From the NCBI RefSeq assembly GCF_034190915.1, contig NW_026947544.1, positions 558,001-622,000 on the forward strand: a stretch of 64,000 nt of DNA, in the 5' to 3' direction. The position numbers were made by a program, and so were the translations under genes. This document shows positions 34,140 through 47,089 of this stretch, one piece after another (position 1 is the stretch's first letter; each line of letters opens with the position of its first letter). The notes below the pieces were generated by a model that worked only from the letters and a program-made list of their open reading frames with translations, searched no databases and was not told the DNA's origin. The DNA comes from Cavia porcellus (Eukaryota > Chordata > Mammalia > Rodentia > Caviidae).

Positions 34140-34575
34140 CAGTGTTATACTCTGGGTCAAAAATGTCCCCCACAAAGCTTGTGTGTTCAGAGGTAGGACT
34201 TTTTGAAAGAGGACTGGATCATGGGAGTGCTAACCTCACCCATGGATTAATCCAAGGATTCATCTGTTGTTGGATCCTGTTAGGAAGTGGGGCCTGGGAA
34301 GAATGAGTAGCTTATATGGGAGTGTGACCTTGGAGGTCTTCGGGGTTCTATCTGGTCCCTGGTACCTTCACTGGGGACCTTGCTTGCCCTGGCTGCTTCC
34401 CTGAACCCATGAGGCTAGAAATTTGCTCTACCATTCCCTTCTGCCATGATGCTTCTGCCTCTGAGCCAGGCAAGCATGGATGAACCTCCTGAATCCTTCA
34501 GCTAAAATAAGCTTTATGTCATTAAGCTGTGTAAGTCAGCATTTGGTTTGAGAAACAAAAAGCCAAGAAATAGAA
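34140..34575 (+). mobile_element. MaLR-like LTR (probable)
   Basis: Block order fits MaLR LTRs: GTCCCCCACAAAGCTTGTGT, GACTGGATCATGGGAG, GTGGGGCCTGGGAAG, CTGCCATGATGCTTCTGCC, and TAAAATAAGCTTTATGTC near the 3' end, then a ~50-bp U5. The terminal duplication is not clear. Confidence 0.68.
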
Positions 34576-35324
34576 AGAGAAAAGAACTCACACTTGTCAT
34601 CTTCATAATATCCCATTTAGAATGAAAATTTAAATCAATACCCTGAAAAACAAAAAGCAGAAATCACAATGAATCAAGTGATCATTTCTTAAACAGAGTG
34701 TGATTTCTGACGTATGGCTGAAACACTTCTCAATTCTGTTTTGTAGTCTGGGTGGCCACTAATAATAGCCTAGTTACAATGGGGCTTTTGTTTCTGTATC
34801 CTGCATGCATTCTTCTACTATCTATTTCCCACCTTACAAGATTCTGGAAGACATTTTCAAAGCAATTATAAGGCTATCACATCAGACTTTACAATCACAC
34901 TGGCTGTATTGATTTTTATTTCTCACTCTGAGTGGCTAGCCAGGTGAATATAAAATGTAAGTGAAAAAGAAATTGTTGGTTCATAATAAAGTAATAAAAT
35001 TGGAGGAGACAACATTATCTGATGAATTTCTAAAACTTGCATATACACTCACATCATCCACTAGGCATGAATGAGATAAGATACTTATCTCATTTTTTCT
35101 CAAGTTTTTTTCTTTTAATGAGATTATTATAAGGTTTGTGCTTAGAGCTGCAAAATGGGTAATGTATCTTTATACCTATTTATGAAGTGCCAGTGGATGG
35201 CTTAAAACATTCTGAATTTTGTAACTCCTGCCTGTTTTGCTATGTTAGAAAGCTTCATGCTTACAGTATTAGTCATTATTTCTATTACCATATATTGGGA
35301 TGGCATCGTTGAGAAGAATTCTGG

Positions 35325-35425
35325 GTCCCAGAATGCACACACATAAGCCCAGCACTTGGGAGGTCTAAACAGGAATATGTGAGTTTGAGACTAGTCTGGA
35401 CTACATACTGAGAACTTGGCTCAAA
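35325..35425 (+). mobile_element. B1-like SINE fragment
   Basis: CATAAGCCCAGCACTTGGGA, GAGTTTGAGACTAGTCTGGA and CTTGGCTCAAACAAAA are B1 middle and end; the first ~25 bp have decayed. Confidence 0.78.
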
Positions 35426-35439
35426 CAAAAGTTAGAGGA

Positions 35440-35710
35440 CTTTCCTTTCTACATACTGCATTCTTTAAGAATAAAAAAGATTTATTTGGCTCATCGTTTT
35501 GGAAAGTCCCAGTCCACGACTCGTTGGCACCATGGACTGGAAGGAATTTGGATGGGGCAGCAGATCATGCTGGGGTGCCTGGTGGTACAGAGCACTGAAT
35601 TGGTGGCTTGGAAGAGGAAAGAGAGCATAGTTTAGTGACTTAGCAAGTCCCGGTTTCCAATAACAAATGCAAAAAGGAATGTGGCTTTGTGTGATGGCTC
35701 TGGGTTCAAT
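35440..35710 (-). mobile_element. MaLR-like LTR fragment, minus strand (probable)
   Basis: AAAGATTTATTTGGCTCATCG and GGAAAGTCCCAGTCCACGA are the complement of the polyadenylation-site end of MaLR-type LTRs. The 5' side of the LTR is not recognisable past ~35710. Confidence 0.5.
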
Positions 35711-36648
35711 CCCACATGCTGGCAAAAATATATACTCTGAGTCATTTCTGATCTCTGGAAAGATCTTTAAATATCCAATTATATGTTATCTGTTTTTTAG
35801 TAGTTGTCTGAGAATCAGGTCAGAGAAAGAAAATGAAGGTAGAGGAAATTCCGTTCTTCTCCCACAATAACAAAACCAAATAATTTTGTAATTCAGTGCA
35901 GTTGGTGGAATTGTTCTAGTTTCATTGGATTTCCTCATTATCTTAAGAGAGAGGATATAAATCACTACATATAGTCAAGAGCTATAGTCTGATATATGGT
36001 AACATCACAGTCATATACAGTCCAGTAATTTATCATGAGCTTTTAATTACATGGAGACAAATTCACTCTGTGTCCTTATCATTCAATTCAATACCTAAAA
36101 TGTAACAGTTACCCGATAAATGCTTGTTTAATGATGAGATAAATGAAATGAGAGTATTAAAAAACTACTCATACTGTGGCTCATGTCATACCATGTGAGA
36201 TAGAGTAAGAATCCTGGCAACCTGGCAACATATGAATGAAGAAAAATCCCCCTGGCTTGCAAAAGTGCTGAGGCTAAAAGTACTCAGCAAAAAGATACAC
36301 TGTGAATTATGAGAAGAGGGGTCTCTCTGGATCCTAGACACCTGGCCAGCCTGGCCCTCCACAGGGTCTCGATATCTTGGGGTAGGTAATAATTGTTTGA
36401 TGCTCAGAATAGCAAATGAAATACTCATAGTTTTTAACCTCATGAAAATGTTGTTGCCAGGAGAGTTTATTTATGTTTCATGAATGGGGACAAATGCACA
36501 AACACCAAGCTAGCTGGACAAGGAAACAGGAGATGGAGCAGTGCTTCATTCTATTAAGGGGTAGAGTGTTGCTATCATGTTTGAATGAGTAGGCATGAAA
36601 GATTCATCCATGTGTTTTGTTCTCTTTCTTCAGGGAACATCAATGGTG

Positions 36649-37355
36649 TGGTTTGGATAAATGTCCCTCAAATGCCCATGTATTAAAGGCTTGGTTGCCA
36701 GCCCTGGGCACCAAGGGAATCTGAACTATGTCACCTTGAGGAGATGGGGCCTCAGGAGAGGTAGATTGGTCACTGTGTCCTTCAGGTGGATGTTGGGACT
36801 CTGGATCCTTCCTGGCTCTCTCTGCTGAACAGGTCTGCTCTACTACATCTCCCATCATAGTAATATACTGTCTCAGCATAGTGAGGAAATGGATGTATTA
36901 GTTGACTTCCCATTGCTGGAAAAAAAATATCCATCAACCACAATGCATAAGGAGAGCTTTATTTTGGTTCAGTTTCAGAGTCCAGTCCATGGTTGCCTTG
37001 CTCCATGGCAGAAACAACATGGTGGAAGAGAGAGACGGAGACGGAGACGGAGGAGACAGGAACAGACAAGGCACTTTTAAGGCTTGCCTGCATGACTCAC
37101 CTCCTGTAAGTGGACCCTAACACCTAACAAAGAATTCCTCAATCACTTTATGCACATGAAGAGTATATCACACCCATGAGCCAACCATCAATCCAAAAAT
37201 CTGAACACATAAGACTTTTAGAGTGCATTTTGGATCTAAACTACAGCAACAGGCTGTAGTTTGACCATGAAATGAAACATGTAAACCATGAGCCAAGTAA
37301 ATCTTTCCTCTGTGTAAACTGATTGTCTTAGGTGATGGGTTATAGTTATGGAAAA
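36649..37355 (+). mobile_element. MaLR-like LTR split by a nested LTR
   Basis: The left part (36649-36893: GTGTGGTTTGGATAAATGTC, GAGATGGGGCCTCAGG, CTCTCTCTGCTGAAC) and right part (37249-37355: AACCATGAGCCAAGTAAATC, then a U5-like tail) are the two halves of one + strand LTR, interrupted by a minus-strand element. Confidence 0.7.
36894..37248 (-). mobile_element. MaLR-like solo LTR nested in another LTR
   Basis: TGTATTAGTTGACTTCCCAT at the left end corresponds to the complement of the 3' end of the 43222-43566 family, and GAGCTTTATTTTGG matches its polyadenylation region. It contains a (CGGAGA)n patch at 37030-37053. Right boundary (...CAGCAACA) is approximate and a target duplication was not resolved. 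Confidence 0.65.
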
Positions 37356-38289
37356 CAGTCTCCATGCAGTTTTACCTCACAGCTAATGCTGTCTTTGGAA
37401 GTTCCCTGCAGAGCCAGCATTTCAAGAGCTGCTGCTAGATCACAGGAAATCTACACTAAGCCACACAGTTTTCTGAGGCATAGAAACTGTCCTTGGTGAC
37501 TAGTCAGTTGTTTGTAGAGTGATGGGCCCACTATGCTGACATCACGTCTGTCCTCACATGGGCCATACTGGGAGAATGACCACATTTGGTCTCTAGTCAT
37601 AGTGGGAGTGCCTGTGATTGCTTTCAGAACCAGAGGTGATAATGTGATGAGATGCTGAGAGCCATTTGCCAGCATCACCTTCAGGGAATAAGCACATAGC
37701 CATTTCTCCCTCATGCATCTCTGATTTTAGCTAAGCACATGCCCTTCCTTGTTACTTCTCTATAGGAGGCAGGTCTGAGCTTCTAAATGTGTCTGAATGA
37801 TTGCTTGATTGCATGTGAGATGTAGATTCTTAGCAGCAGAGCTGCCATAGCTCATGGTGTCTCCCCTCTGGCCATAAAGGTTTGATGTTGTCCTGTGAGA
37901 CTCGAGTCTTGGGAAGGTGATGCCATGTTCACCTGGCTTCTGCTGACTATGTAAGAAATTCTCTATCAGAATCCATTTGGGTTCAGTGTCTCTTTGTTGC
38001 CTAAATTCACAGAATGGTGCTGAGATGCACTAACCAGGACCAACAAATACTGATGTACAGGAACTCCTTAGTGATGTGGCCACAGGCACCCTTAACTATA
38101 GCCACCATCACCTAACAATGAGATGCATTCTGAGAGAGGAGTCATTGGATACTCTTGTCACTGTGCAAGCATCAGAAACTGTCCCTAAAGTAAGACATTA
38201 CAATGCCAAAAAGTCTTATAATTTTATGTGAACACTGCCATATATTCCATTTCATTGGTGGTTCCATTACTATCCAGCAGACTATTTTT

Positions 38290-38394
38290 TTTTTTTTTTT
38301 GTCTTTTTCCTTTTTATCGGTACCGGGGATTGAATTCACGACTGGCAGCTTGCAAGGCAGGTGCTTATGCTGCTGAGCTAAATCCCCAGCCCCT
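38290..38394 (-). mobile_element. Young ID-type SINE with 11-bp target duplication
   Basis: Complement has the GGGGATTTAGCTCAGCAGC head, the anticodon-region stem (one variant), a near-intact B box and a long A tail (T run 38290-38300). AGACTATTTTT flanks both sides (38279-38289, 38398-38408). Confidence 0.93.
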
Positions 38395-38408
38395 AGGAGA
38401 CTATTTTT

Positions 38409-40419
38409 AAATGACTTCTAAATTTTCTGCCTACTTCTAATGGTAAGGTTTTCCTTTGTACACCACTAAAAGTCTTATGGAATATCCAGTAGGATCTATG
38501 GTGTTGGTCTTAGGCTACTAAACATTGGTTTTATTAGATCTTTCTGTGGCTCCCAAATGGTGAAATTATTAATTGTCCTCAAATGCACTGAATGGAAAGA
38601 TGCTTCCTTTGTGTAAAGAAGTGTGTTTCTGCAGTCCCAGTACTGTGCCATGCTCCATCGTGGAAGGTGCTCTTCACCCAACTATAGATCAAAAACAGGG
38701 CCTAGGCTCCAAATTGTTACCAAACCCAAGTGCAGATTTGATACAAGAGTAGGAGCAAGTTCAGGAAGGTATTTGAGTTTAGTTATGGGGCATTTGACAT
38801 TTGCCACTGAAGTTCTTTCCTCCTAATAGCTGGAAACAGATCAATAGAAACTCTGGCTTTTCAAGCAAACCGTTAATGTGTTATATGTTTTCTATCATGG
38901 CTCTTGCTCTTTTTGAATCCCTGAAGGATATAAGTTTATTTTTAATTGTAACATTTCTATATTTTTTGCAAAGTATGACCCAGATATGACACATGGAGAA
39001 TAAAAAGCAGAGTTATTTCCTTTTTTTAAATCTGAGCCTACTTTCTTCTCATAAAACCTTTTTGATCATAAATGTCTTGGATAAGGTGATTATTTATCTT
39101 TGCTGATTTTTTTTTATGTTGTGCCAAATGGAAGACCAGAAGCAGGTTTATGTGTGTAGGCTGCCGTCTTGACCAAACAAGAAAGAACCCACCCTGGCTA
39201 TTATCATGGTTGTGCCCAAGAACATTTTTAAAATTCATGCTATATCAACAAGTTGTGGTACAAACATGATTTTGATTTTCTAGTTCTTTTTAGAATGACA
39301 AGTTCCTAATAAAGAAAAGCAGAGAAGAATATTACCTGATCTATCATTGCTCAATATTCAGAAAGGGTGAGGAAATCAGATTTACTGTGATACAAATGGG
39401 GTTATAAGTTGAATGTACTTCTCACTATTTTGACTGTAGGTATTTCTGTTATCTCCAGATAGTGCAGACATGTCATGAAGAATTACAGATTATTCGAACA
39501 GGCATGGTCATGAACACAATGCGGGGTGGAGGGGGGGCTTCAATGCAGTACTCTTAAGAGGCTGATACTCAGGATATGAGATTAGCATGATTCCAGAATA
39601 GTATATCTTCCTTTCCTTTGGGGAATTGCTTGATTGTGTGTGAATTACATACCCAGAAGCTAGCTTTGCAGAAACAGGGGATCCCCAAGTTTAATGGGGT
39701 GTTAAAAATTATACAATACCAAATCCATAGAGGAAGAGAAGAGGTTAGAGATTGCAGGGGCTGGTGAAGAGGAGAGTGAAGAGTGATGTCAGGAAGATTT
39801 CTTTTTACTTCTTTTGGAGGTGATAAAAATATTCTGGCCTTATACAGTGAAAATTCCTCATGAATTTACAAAAAACAATGAACTGTTATACTTTCAAGTG
39901 CTAAATGTTGTGCTATGTGAATTACATTGCAGTGAAAACAGCAGAAAAAGTGAATACTATGCTGAATTTCTTTTGCAATAGCACTAACACACATACACCA
40001 CATCATCATCATCAGCCACTCTAACCAATCCTTCTTCTAATCCTATGTCATCATCTTGCTGTGTGATCAACAATTTATATGCAGATATTCAGGATAGGGC
40101 AAGACGATAGATTTCAAACAGGTCTTTCAGTCTTTGCATTGGACAGGAATTCCATTCTGCTTGTCCAAGTGAGTCTTTCTGAGATTTCTACTCTTAGGCA
40201 CTTGTGTTATCTGTTTGAAAATCTAGAAGATGACCTTATGGATTTTTTTCTCAAAAAACTCAATTGCAATGAGTTTCCTATTATGCACAGATTATCTCTT
40301 CTTCAAATTGCACAGCCTAAGTCTTTTCAACAGAGCATCATGCAACTTTCTCATTACTCTTGTAAAAGTAAGTCGAGCTTGCATGAATTCTTCTGGATGT
40401 GATATCTTAACATTACTGC
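38409..40419. other. Single-copy DNA, no gene recognised
   Basis: No gene or interspersed repeat is recognised. A GGGGTGGAGGGGGGG run lies at ~39523. The largest frames are 60-70 codons without a domain. Confidence 0.5.
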
Positions 40420-40700
40420 TGAGCAATTAACTGTGGAGACGAATGTATGCAGATCCATTTGGCTCACCTAAGGACATCTCACCTGCTTCCAGATTTTGGC
40501 AGTGACAAACAAAGCTGTGTAAATGGGTGTGCTCAGGTTTTTGTGTGGATGCTCATTTACAATTCACATAAGTAAACACCAAAGAGTGAATCTGGATCCT
40601 TGGGGAAATTTTGTTAGATGATCTTTGGTTCTGCTATATTTGGCAATGTATCCTCAAACAACTTCCAGTTGACTAGAGCAGTCAATGAACAAGACATTTG
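40420..40700 (-). mobile_element. Ancient L1 fragment, minus strand
   Basis: The complement recalls the ORF2 end of old mammalian L1 (L1M-like): on the + strand TGGCAGTGACAAACAAAGCT, GTTTTTGTGTGGATGC and ACACCAAAGAGTGAATCTGG. Strongly diverged. Confidence 0.62.
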
Positions 40701-40746
40701 TCAATGAGAAAAGGAAATGAAGGATATCTGAAGTTTATTTGTTCAT

Positions 40747-41557
40747 TGTTGTAGACAGGGGTTGTACAGAGAACAATTAGAATTAAGACATGGAGTCATA
40801 ATATTTTTATAATGGTCACCGGGAGTTAACACAAGAGGATGCAGGAAATCTATCTGCAACACTAAAGACATAGAATATTTAGTCAAGGGCCTGAATCCCA
40901 CAGCAATGTCCCACATGATTCCAGAAGAAAACCCAGACAAACTCATGAAATGCCTCCCACAAGTCCAACTGGAGGTCAAGAGCCCACAAGAAGAAAACAT
41001 ACCAGTCTCTTTTACAGATCTGTGCTGGGGAGGGGAGGCCTAGAGTCAAGGGGAGGCCCAAAGTCAAAGGTGAAAACCAGAAAGTCCATGCCAGCAGGGT
41101 GAAGGAGCTGTGCGGGTGGGATGAGGGTTCTACGCTGGAGCCGAGAAGTCACACCCCCTCAACAAAGACCAGGGGTGCACTGAAAGGTACCAAGGCTGTC
41201 ACCAGCGACATGAAGGCCCCGAGCTCCTCCAATGACAGGCACAGTCAAGTACATGCCAGGAAGCCAGCATGATGAGCTCATCCTGGAGACCAAGAGGCAC
41301 ATGTCTTCCTCTCTGGAGCCAGGAAACAATGCTCAATGTGAGGACCAAAGCTTCTCCAGGAGAACCAATGATTCAAACAGTATCATGAAGGAGAAACAAC
41401 AATGCCTCAATGCAAAAATGTATTAACACGTCAGTGCCTCCTTCTTCTCCACCTATTTATGCTGGCAACTTTCCTCAGGTGGAGCATCTTCGCTCAATGC
41501 CATGCTGATGTAATCCAGCTGGCATTAAATTGACCACCAGTCAATTAATCCGTAACA
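40747..41557 (-). mobile_element. Solo LTR, 811 bp, minus strand, same family as 25706-26558
   Basis: The complement begins TGTTACGGATTAATTG and ends CTACAACA; matching blocks include the CATAAATAG TATA-like region (~41458) and the GGACTTGTGGGAGGC segment. Flanks TTCAT (40742-40746) and TTTAT (41558-41562) are a likely 5-bp target duplication with one change. No internal ERV sequence. Confidence 0.83.
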
Positions 41558-41562
41558 TTTAT

Positions 41563-43221
41563 ATGTTCATTGATTCCATATTGGTTGAGTAAACAAACAC
41601 ACTTGACCATGGACATACAAAGGCATGCATGGTGGAGGAAACGTATGCTGTAAAACACAGTTAAGCAGTACAACAAGGACATTGGTGCATGTCCCCAACA
41701 TACACTAGATAGAGTTCTAGAACAGAGAAGAGCAAAGCTCCCTACAACATGCTCCTGAGCAGCTCAGACAAAAGCCAGATTTGTTTCTTAAAAATGTAGA
41801 TCACAACTTTCCTATTACCCTTGGGTTATCTTTTCTCCAAACTATTTAGCCTTTTTTGGAAAAGCTGCTATCTTTTGGGAGAATGGCAAAGAGACTCCAA
41901 CAGGAGTACAGATGGGAGGTGTAGGGAGGAAAAAATACAGGCAGACACAAGGGAAAAGACACAGCTATGGAACTGGTATTCCTTCAACTGTCCTGAGGCT
42001 GAAGGCACTACTACCATCAATCAGTCACTCTGGGATTTTTTCGGAAAATGAACAGGTTTGTGCAACTCAGAGCTACCCGTCTTCCTTTATGATCAGACAA
42101 TAGGTTCCTTGCAAGAATGGTTATTTTCCCTGTGTTTTTCCTCTTCCATTTTAAGAAAGAAACATTACCCACCATTCTACACACATGAAAACAGAAATTC
42201 TGTATATGCAACAATAGTGGTCATCACTGTTAGAATTTCAAGTTTTGGTTTGGGGATTTTCTCTCCTCAAACTATCAAAATTCCCTAAACTGGGTCAACA
42301 TTCAGAACTGCTATTATTATTCTACATGAGAATGTTGCAGCTTGCATCTGGTATGCTAGACATTTCTTTACAGGCAGTTTAATATTTACAGGTGCACTTG
42401 ATCAAATAACTGGAATGATCTGAGGTGTGCCTCATTGGATAATTTATTCCATATGTACCAAACAGCTAAGTATTTGGCAAGGTACCAAAAGATCTGATTT
42501 TAAAAGCTGAATAGTTCATGCCAGAAATAAGAAGTGGACAGATAAAGAAAAATGGCAACTTTATGCTTTAATGGCAACATCAACTCTCTAGAAGGGACAT
42601 TTATCAGTTCAACAGGAATTGATTTTCTTCCCTTTCAACGCCTATAACAAACCTTCTTCTAAGAGGTAGGAACATTTGGTCTGGTAATTTATTTGTTGAT
42701 GTGTAACTAGTCCATGGAGAGAGTCACTGTAAGACATCTTTCTCTGGCACTTATTTTATCTTGATGCTGGGTGAAAGGTAACAGTAACCCAGTGACCTGT
42801 TGAATATGATGCTCTCAAATGCAAGGTGAGGAGATGTGATTTACGGCACATCCAGGGGACACCATGCCAAGTGTTGTGTGAGGGCTGAGACAGGTTAGGC
42901 TGATTCCCGGGGTGAACTTCTTTGTTTGAAGTGGAAGAGTGCAAGAGATGTGAATGTGGAAAGCATCTGCTTTTGTTCCACCTGATATTTCTAAGTGACT
43001 TAAGAAGTCAAAAGTGATTTAGCTCTTTAATCAGTAAAATCCTAAAAACAAAGGGTGCTTCATCAAGCTGTCCCAAAGGGAAAGGCTAAATGAGTTGGAA
43101 GGCAAGGTTCGAACTACACATTAGGTTAATCCTCTTGTTTGTAGAAACACACAGACTGGAGAATGACTAGGTGTTCAACATATATCCCTTCTGCTGTACA
43201 ATCCTTTGTCTACTTAGTACC
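41563..43221. other. Single-copy DNA, no gene recognised
   Basis: No gene or interspersed repeat is recognised. Frames of 62-76 codons overlap one another on both strands without a domain. Confidence 0.5.
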
Positions 43222-43566
43222 TGTCTTAGTTACTTTTTACTCATTGCTGAGACACAATACCTGATGCACCAATTTAGGAAAGGAAAGGTTTATTTCTTAC
43301 AGCTTTTTTGGAGGTTTCAGTATGTACTCAGTTGGCTCCAAGGCAGAGTGACATGGCTGGGCCACAATTCATGGCAACTGCAAACAGCAAGCCAAAACCA
43401 GCAAGAGAGCAAGACACACCTTCTTCCTGCCTTTACATTGTACACTGGCTCCACCCTTACATGGGTGTAGCACTGACACCATCAGTCTAAACCCTAGATA
43501 ATGAACCGATCACAAATGCATAATGCAAATGCAGAGGCCTGGGGGCCACAGACATAAATCACGACA
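43222..43566 (-). mobile_element. MaLR-like solo LTR, 345 bp, minus strand
   Basis: Full-length relative of 32936-33279 in reverse: TGTCTTAG at the left end and ACGACA at the right. TACC flanks both sides (43218-43221, 43567-43570), a 4-bp duplication (5 bp if one change is allowed). The 60- and 99-codon frames are LTR sequence. Confidence 0.86.
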
Positions 43567-44189
43567 TACCTACATGTTGAGTGCATCCTCTATGGCTGGA
43601 ATCAGGTGAGGTCCAAGGAATAAAACCGGGACTATCACAGAAGTTCTGTGCTCTAGAGTAATAGGTAAGTGCCAACTCTGAAAGACATGTGCTGGGAGGA
43701 ATGGAACCACAACACAGAGGAGAATGATCATGGTTCTCTTTTTGCAACCAGAGGATGCACAGGAGAATGAGTGAAGCATAAGGTGGTTTCAAGAGAATAA
43801 GTAAGAATTTACCAGGCATAGATAAATGAAAGTGCAGCATAGGCAAAGAACAGGCCATGATAAAAATAAAAATCAAAAGTCATAGTAAGTACTCTGAGAA
43901 TGATAATCAAGTATCAACCATGGGATGCTTTCCTCATTAGATGAGTGAAAGGATCTGATGAGACCTGGGCACAGGTGCTGATCCTAGGGGCAGCTGGTGT
44001 GTGGCAGCCGTGGCTGGGGGCAGAGGGCCACCCTCTGTACTCACTGGCTCAGATGAGGAGGTGGAGAAAAATGGAATTTTCTTCCTGTTTTTCATGGTAA
44101 GCAAAATCTCACTATGTGCAATAGCTCCACAAATTGTGTGTAGTTCTCAACAGCTGCAGTCACACTTTCCTAGAATTTTTGTTTTAATT

Positions 44190-45525
44190 TTAAAAAATAA
44201 CATTAAGATAACAGAGGACATAACAACACAGGTCAAAACAGAACAATTTAAGCAACATAGTGTTTCACCACAAGACAACCTGACATAACAGTAACTACCA
44301 TAGTGTCTCTTTCCTTGAAATATTTGAATATAACTTCATATAGTATAGCATCAAACATAACAAGATAGTATAAAACCATTCAAGAGGATGAAAGTATTCA
44401 TCCAGAACCAACTAACAGAAAATGAACAATGGTTTCCATATTATCTCCTTGTCCATAAAAAATTGTGTTTATACTATCACATATAGTAAAATCCACTAAG
44501 ATACAACATGATAAAACTGATGGAGACAGAAGAACAAAAGTTTGGTGGGACCTCAAAATGAGAGTATATTAAATCATCACTAGCTATTATAGTGTCTTGT
44601 TTTCTTTAAAATGGCTATTCATACCACCACAGACAATAAAATCAAACAACCCAGAATAAAAACATTCCAATTAATGAATGAAAACATTATAAGGCTTCAA
44701 AGCAATATAATGGGGAATCATGATTACCACATACTTTTATGTATTCTTACCATTTCTTATACTAGGGAAACTATTTGATATTTATACATGTGAGTTTGAT
44801 TTATTTCATTTATGAGTATGGTCTCAAGCTGCATCCATTTATATAAATATCTCAATGTGATCATTCTTTGTAGCTAAGTAGTACTCCATTGTATATAAAT
44901 ACCACAACTTTTTTATCTATTCCTCAGTTGATGGACACTTAGTTTGTTTCCAAGATCTGGCTATTACAAATTGTGCTGCTACAAACATGGGTGCACATAT
45001 ATCACTGTGATATGATGCTTTCAGTTCTTCCGGGAATATGCCCAGAAGTGGAATAGCTGGGTCAAATGGGGCTTCCAATCCCAGCTTTCTGAGAAATCTC
45101 CAGACTGATCTCCACAAAGGTTGCACTAGTCTACACTGGCACCAACAGTGCAGGAATGTTCCTTTTTCCCTGCAGCCTATCCAGCATTTGTTGTTGTTGG
45201 TTTTCTTGATCTTGGCCATTCTTTCAGGAGTGAGATGATATCTCAATGTGGTTTTAGTTTGCATTTCTCTAATGACTATGATGATGAACATTTTTCCATG
45301 TATTTATTTGCATTTGTGTATCTTCATCTGAGAATTGTGTATTCATCTCGGATGCCCATTTTTGGATTGGATCTTGGAATTTTGGGAGTCTGATTTTTTA
45401 AAAATTCTTTATATGTTTTAGACAGAAGTCCTTGAGGAAAAGTTCACTAAGATTTTTTCTCAGTTTGTGGGTTTTCTTCTCACTATGCTGGAGATTTCTT
45501 TTGAAGCATCTTTTTAATAAGACAT
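44190..45525 (-). mobile_element. L1 LINE, 5'-truncated, minus strand
   Basis: 44190-44720 is the complement of the L1 3' UTR with three visible ~145 bp sub-repeats (~44297, ~44437, ~44585). 44790-45525 is the complement of ORF2's last ~240 codons. Similarity fades after ~45525. The poly(A) end is not clean. Confidence 0.88.
44917..45291 (-). pseudogene. L1 ORF2 C-terminal remnant
   Basis: A 124-codon open stretch carrying typical L1 ORF2 C-terminal features: the tail of the REMQxKTTLRY block, a Cys-containing WRGCREKGT-like segment, a [11 protein letters not shown] block, [12 protein letters not shown] and ending near CPSTEE. Human and mouse ORF2 proteins carry a similar block downstream of the reverse transcriptase; here it is cut from the rest by frame breaks on both sides. 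Confidence 0.88.
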
Positions 45526-45639
45526 GATCTCAGTTGTTGATTCTGGGAAGTATTTCCCATGTGGTATGATTCCTGTTCATGCTTTCCTAGAATTTAGTAC
45601 CATTTTAGTATAATTTTTTTTTTTTACTTGTTGTCTTTT

Positions 45640-47089
45640 CTAGTGGTCAAAGATCTAATGAAAAGCAGAAATGTGACCTAGTCTCATCCCTAAAATGCAG
45701 ATTTCAGCTTGGATCACACTTCCTCTGAAGTATGTCCAAATTCCCTCATAGTTTATGTTTTCTGATATTTTGGTGACTGACATATGACTGTGCAAGGTCG
45801 TGGTTCAAAAAGGTGCATGTTTCAGCATTGCTAAATCTTCCAAGTGGCCATTATCTCTGTCACCGGAAGAAAATGAGGTGTTTACACACAACGGATCACA
45901 ACCCTGACAAGAAGCCATTTGTAGGGAAATGAATGCACCTTGAGACTTTAATGTTAAGGGAAATAAATGAGACACATGAGCTTCAGTGTCACATGGTTTC
46001 TGGGATGCCACAAAGACAAAAATTCTTTTAACAACTGCCCTTATTTTTGTGCATGTAATCCATTTTTCTTGAACCTTGTTTAGATTGTGTTTATGTGTAG
46101 GGAGGTTGCAGGAGATTGAATCCAGGACCTTGTATGAGCTACATCACAAGCCCTTTTTTGTATTCTGGAGAAAATGTCTCATTAAGTTGCCCAGTTGGGC
46201 ATCGATCCTGTGACATTCTTGCATCAGCCTCTTGAATAGCTGCAATTACACTCCACATCACTAGGTTCCATTCTGTTGAAGGACTTCATGTGTTTCCATT
46301 GCTTATCTGTTATTGGTGAAGCAGTTCATTGTAATTGCACTGTATCAAATAGCACAGAACAAGGAAAAGTGTTTTTAAGCATGAATTGTAACATAAAAAA
46401 TAAAACCAGTAAAACTGGAAAAATATGCAAATAAGATCATCATACTGTACGTAGCATAAAAGATTCAGGAATTAGCCTGGTATTCTAACCACCTCATCCA
46501 AGTTGGGAAACCCCTAACTGGAACTATAGTTTAATGGAGCCATTGTTTAAAGCAATTACTCTTTATGACCAATGTTTTTAACTCAGTCATGAGCTACTAA
46601 GGCTAAGAAGAAGGGAAAATGTAATCTCATTACTCTTAGCGACCGAGAATGCCAGCAGCAGTAACCATACATAATACACACTGTTCCACCATTATTATTG
46701 ATGGAGTGGAGGAAAAAATATTACCAAATGTCCTCAAAGTCTGTCTGGTTCTATTCACGCCTCTGGGGAAAATACTGCAATATCTTAAACTGTGGTCAGC
46801 AGCGTAAACCCTGGACCTGAGAAAGGACGCAGTTAGTGAGGTCATGGACTGTGCCATCGTGCCTGACTGGTGGGGGGTCGGAACTGCATGATGGAAAAGC
46901 TAAGGCACTATCAAATGATTTTTGAAGCATTGAAGGATGGTTGGATTAAGTTCAGTTGACATCAGTTTCTAGTTCTCATTGCTCTTTAAAATATTCATTC
47001 GATTTTTTGTAGAAACTTCTTTTAAGTGCTCCACAAAGAAAAAAAAAACCTTTTTCATCCTCAGAGGGAAAGCTCATTATTTGATCTTT
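45640..47089. other. Mostly single-copy DNA with a B4-like SINE
   Basis: No gene recognised. A minus-strand B4-like SINE (ID part ~46100-46155; B1 part ~46160-46262) is identified from GATTGAATCCAGGACCTTGT and GTTGCCCAGTTGGGCATCG on the + strand. Confidence 0.6.
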
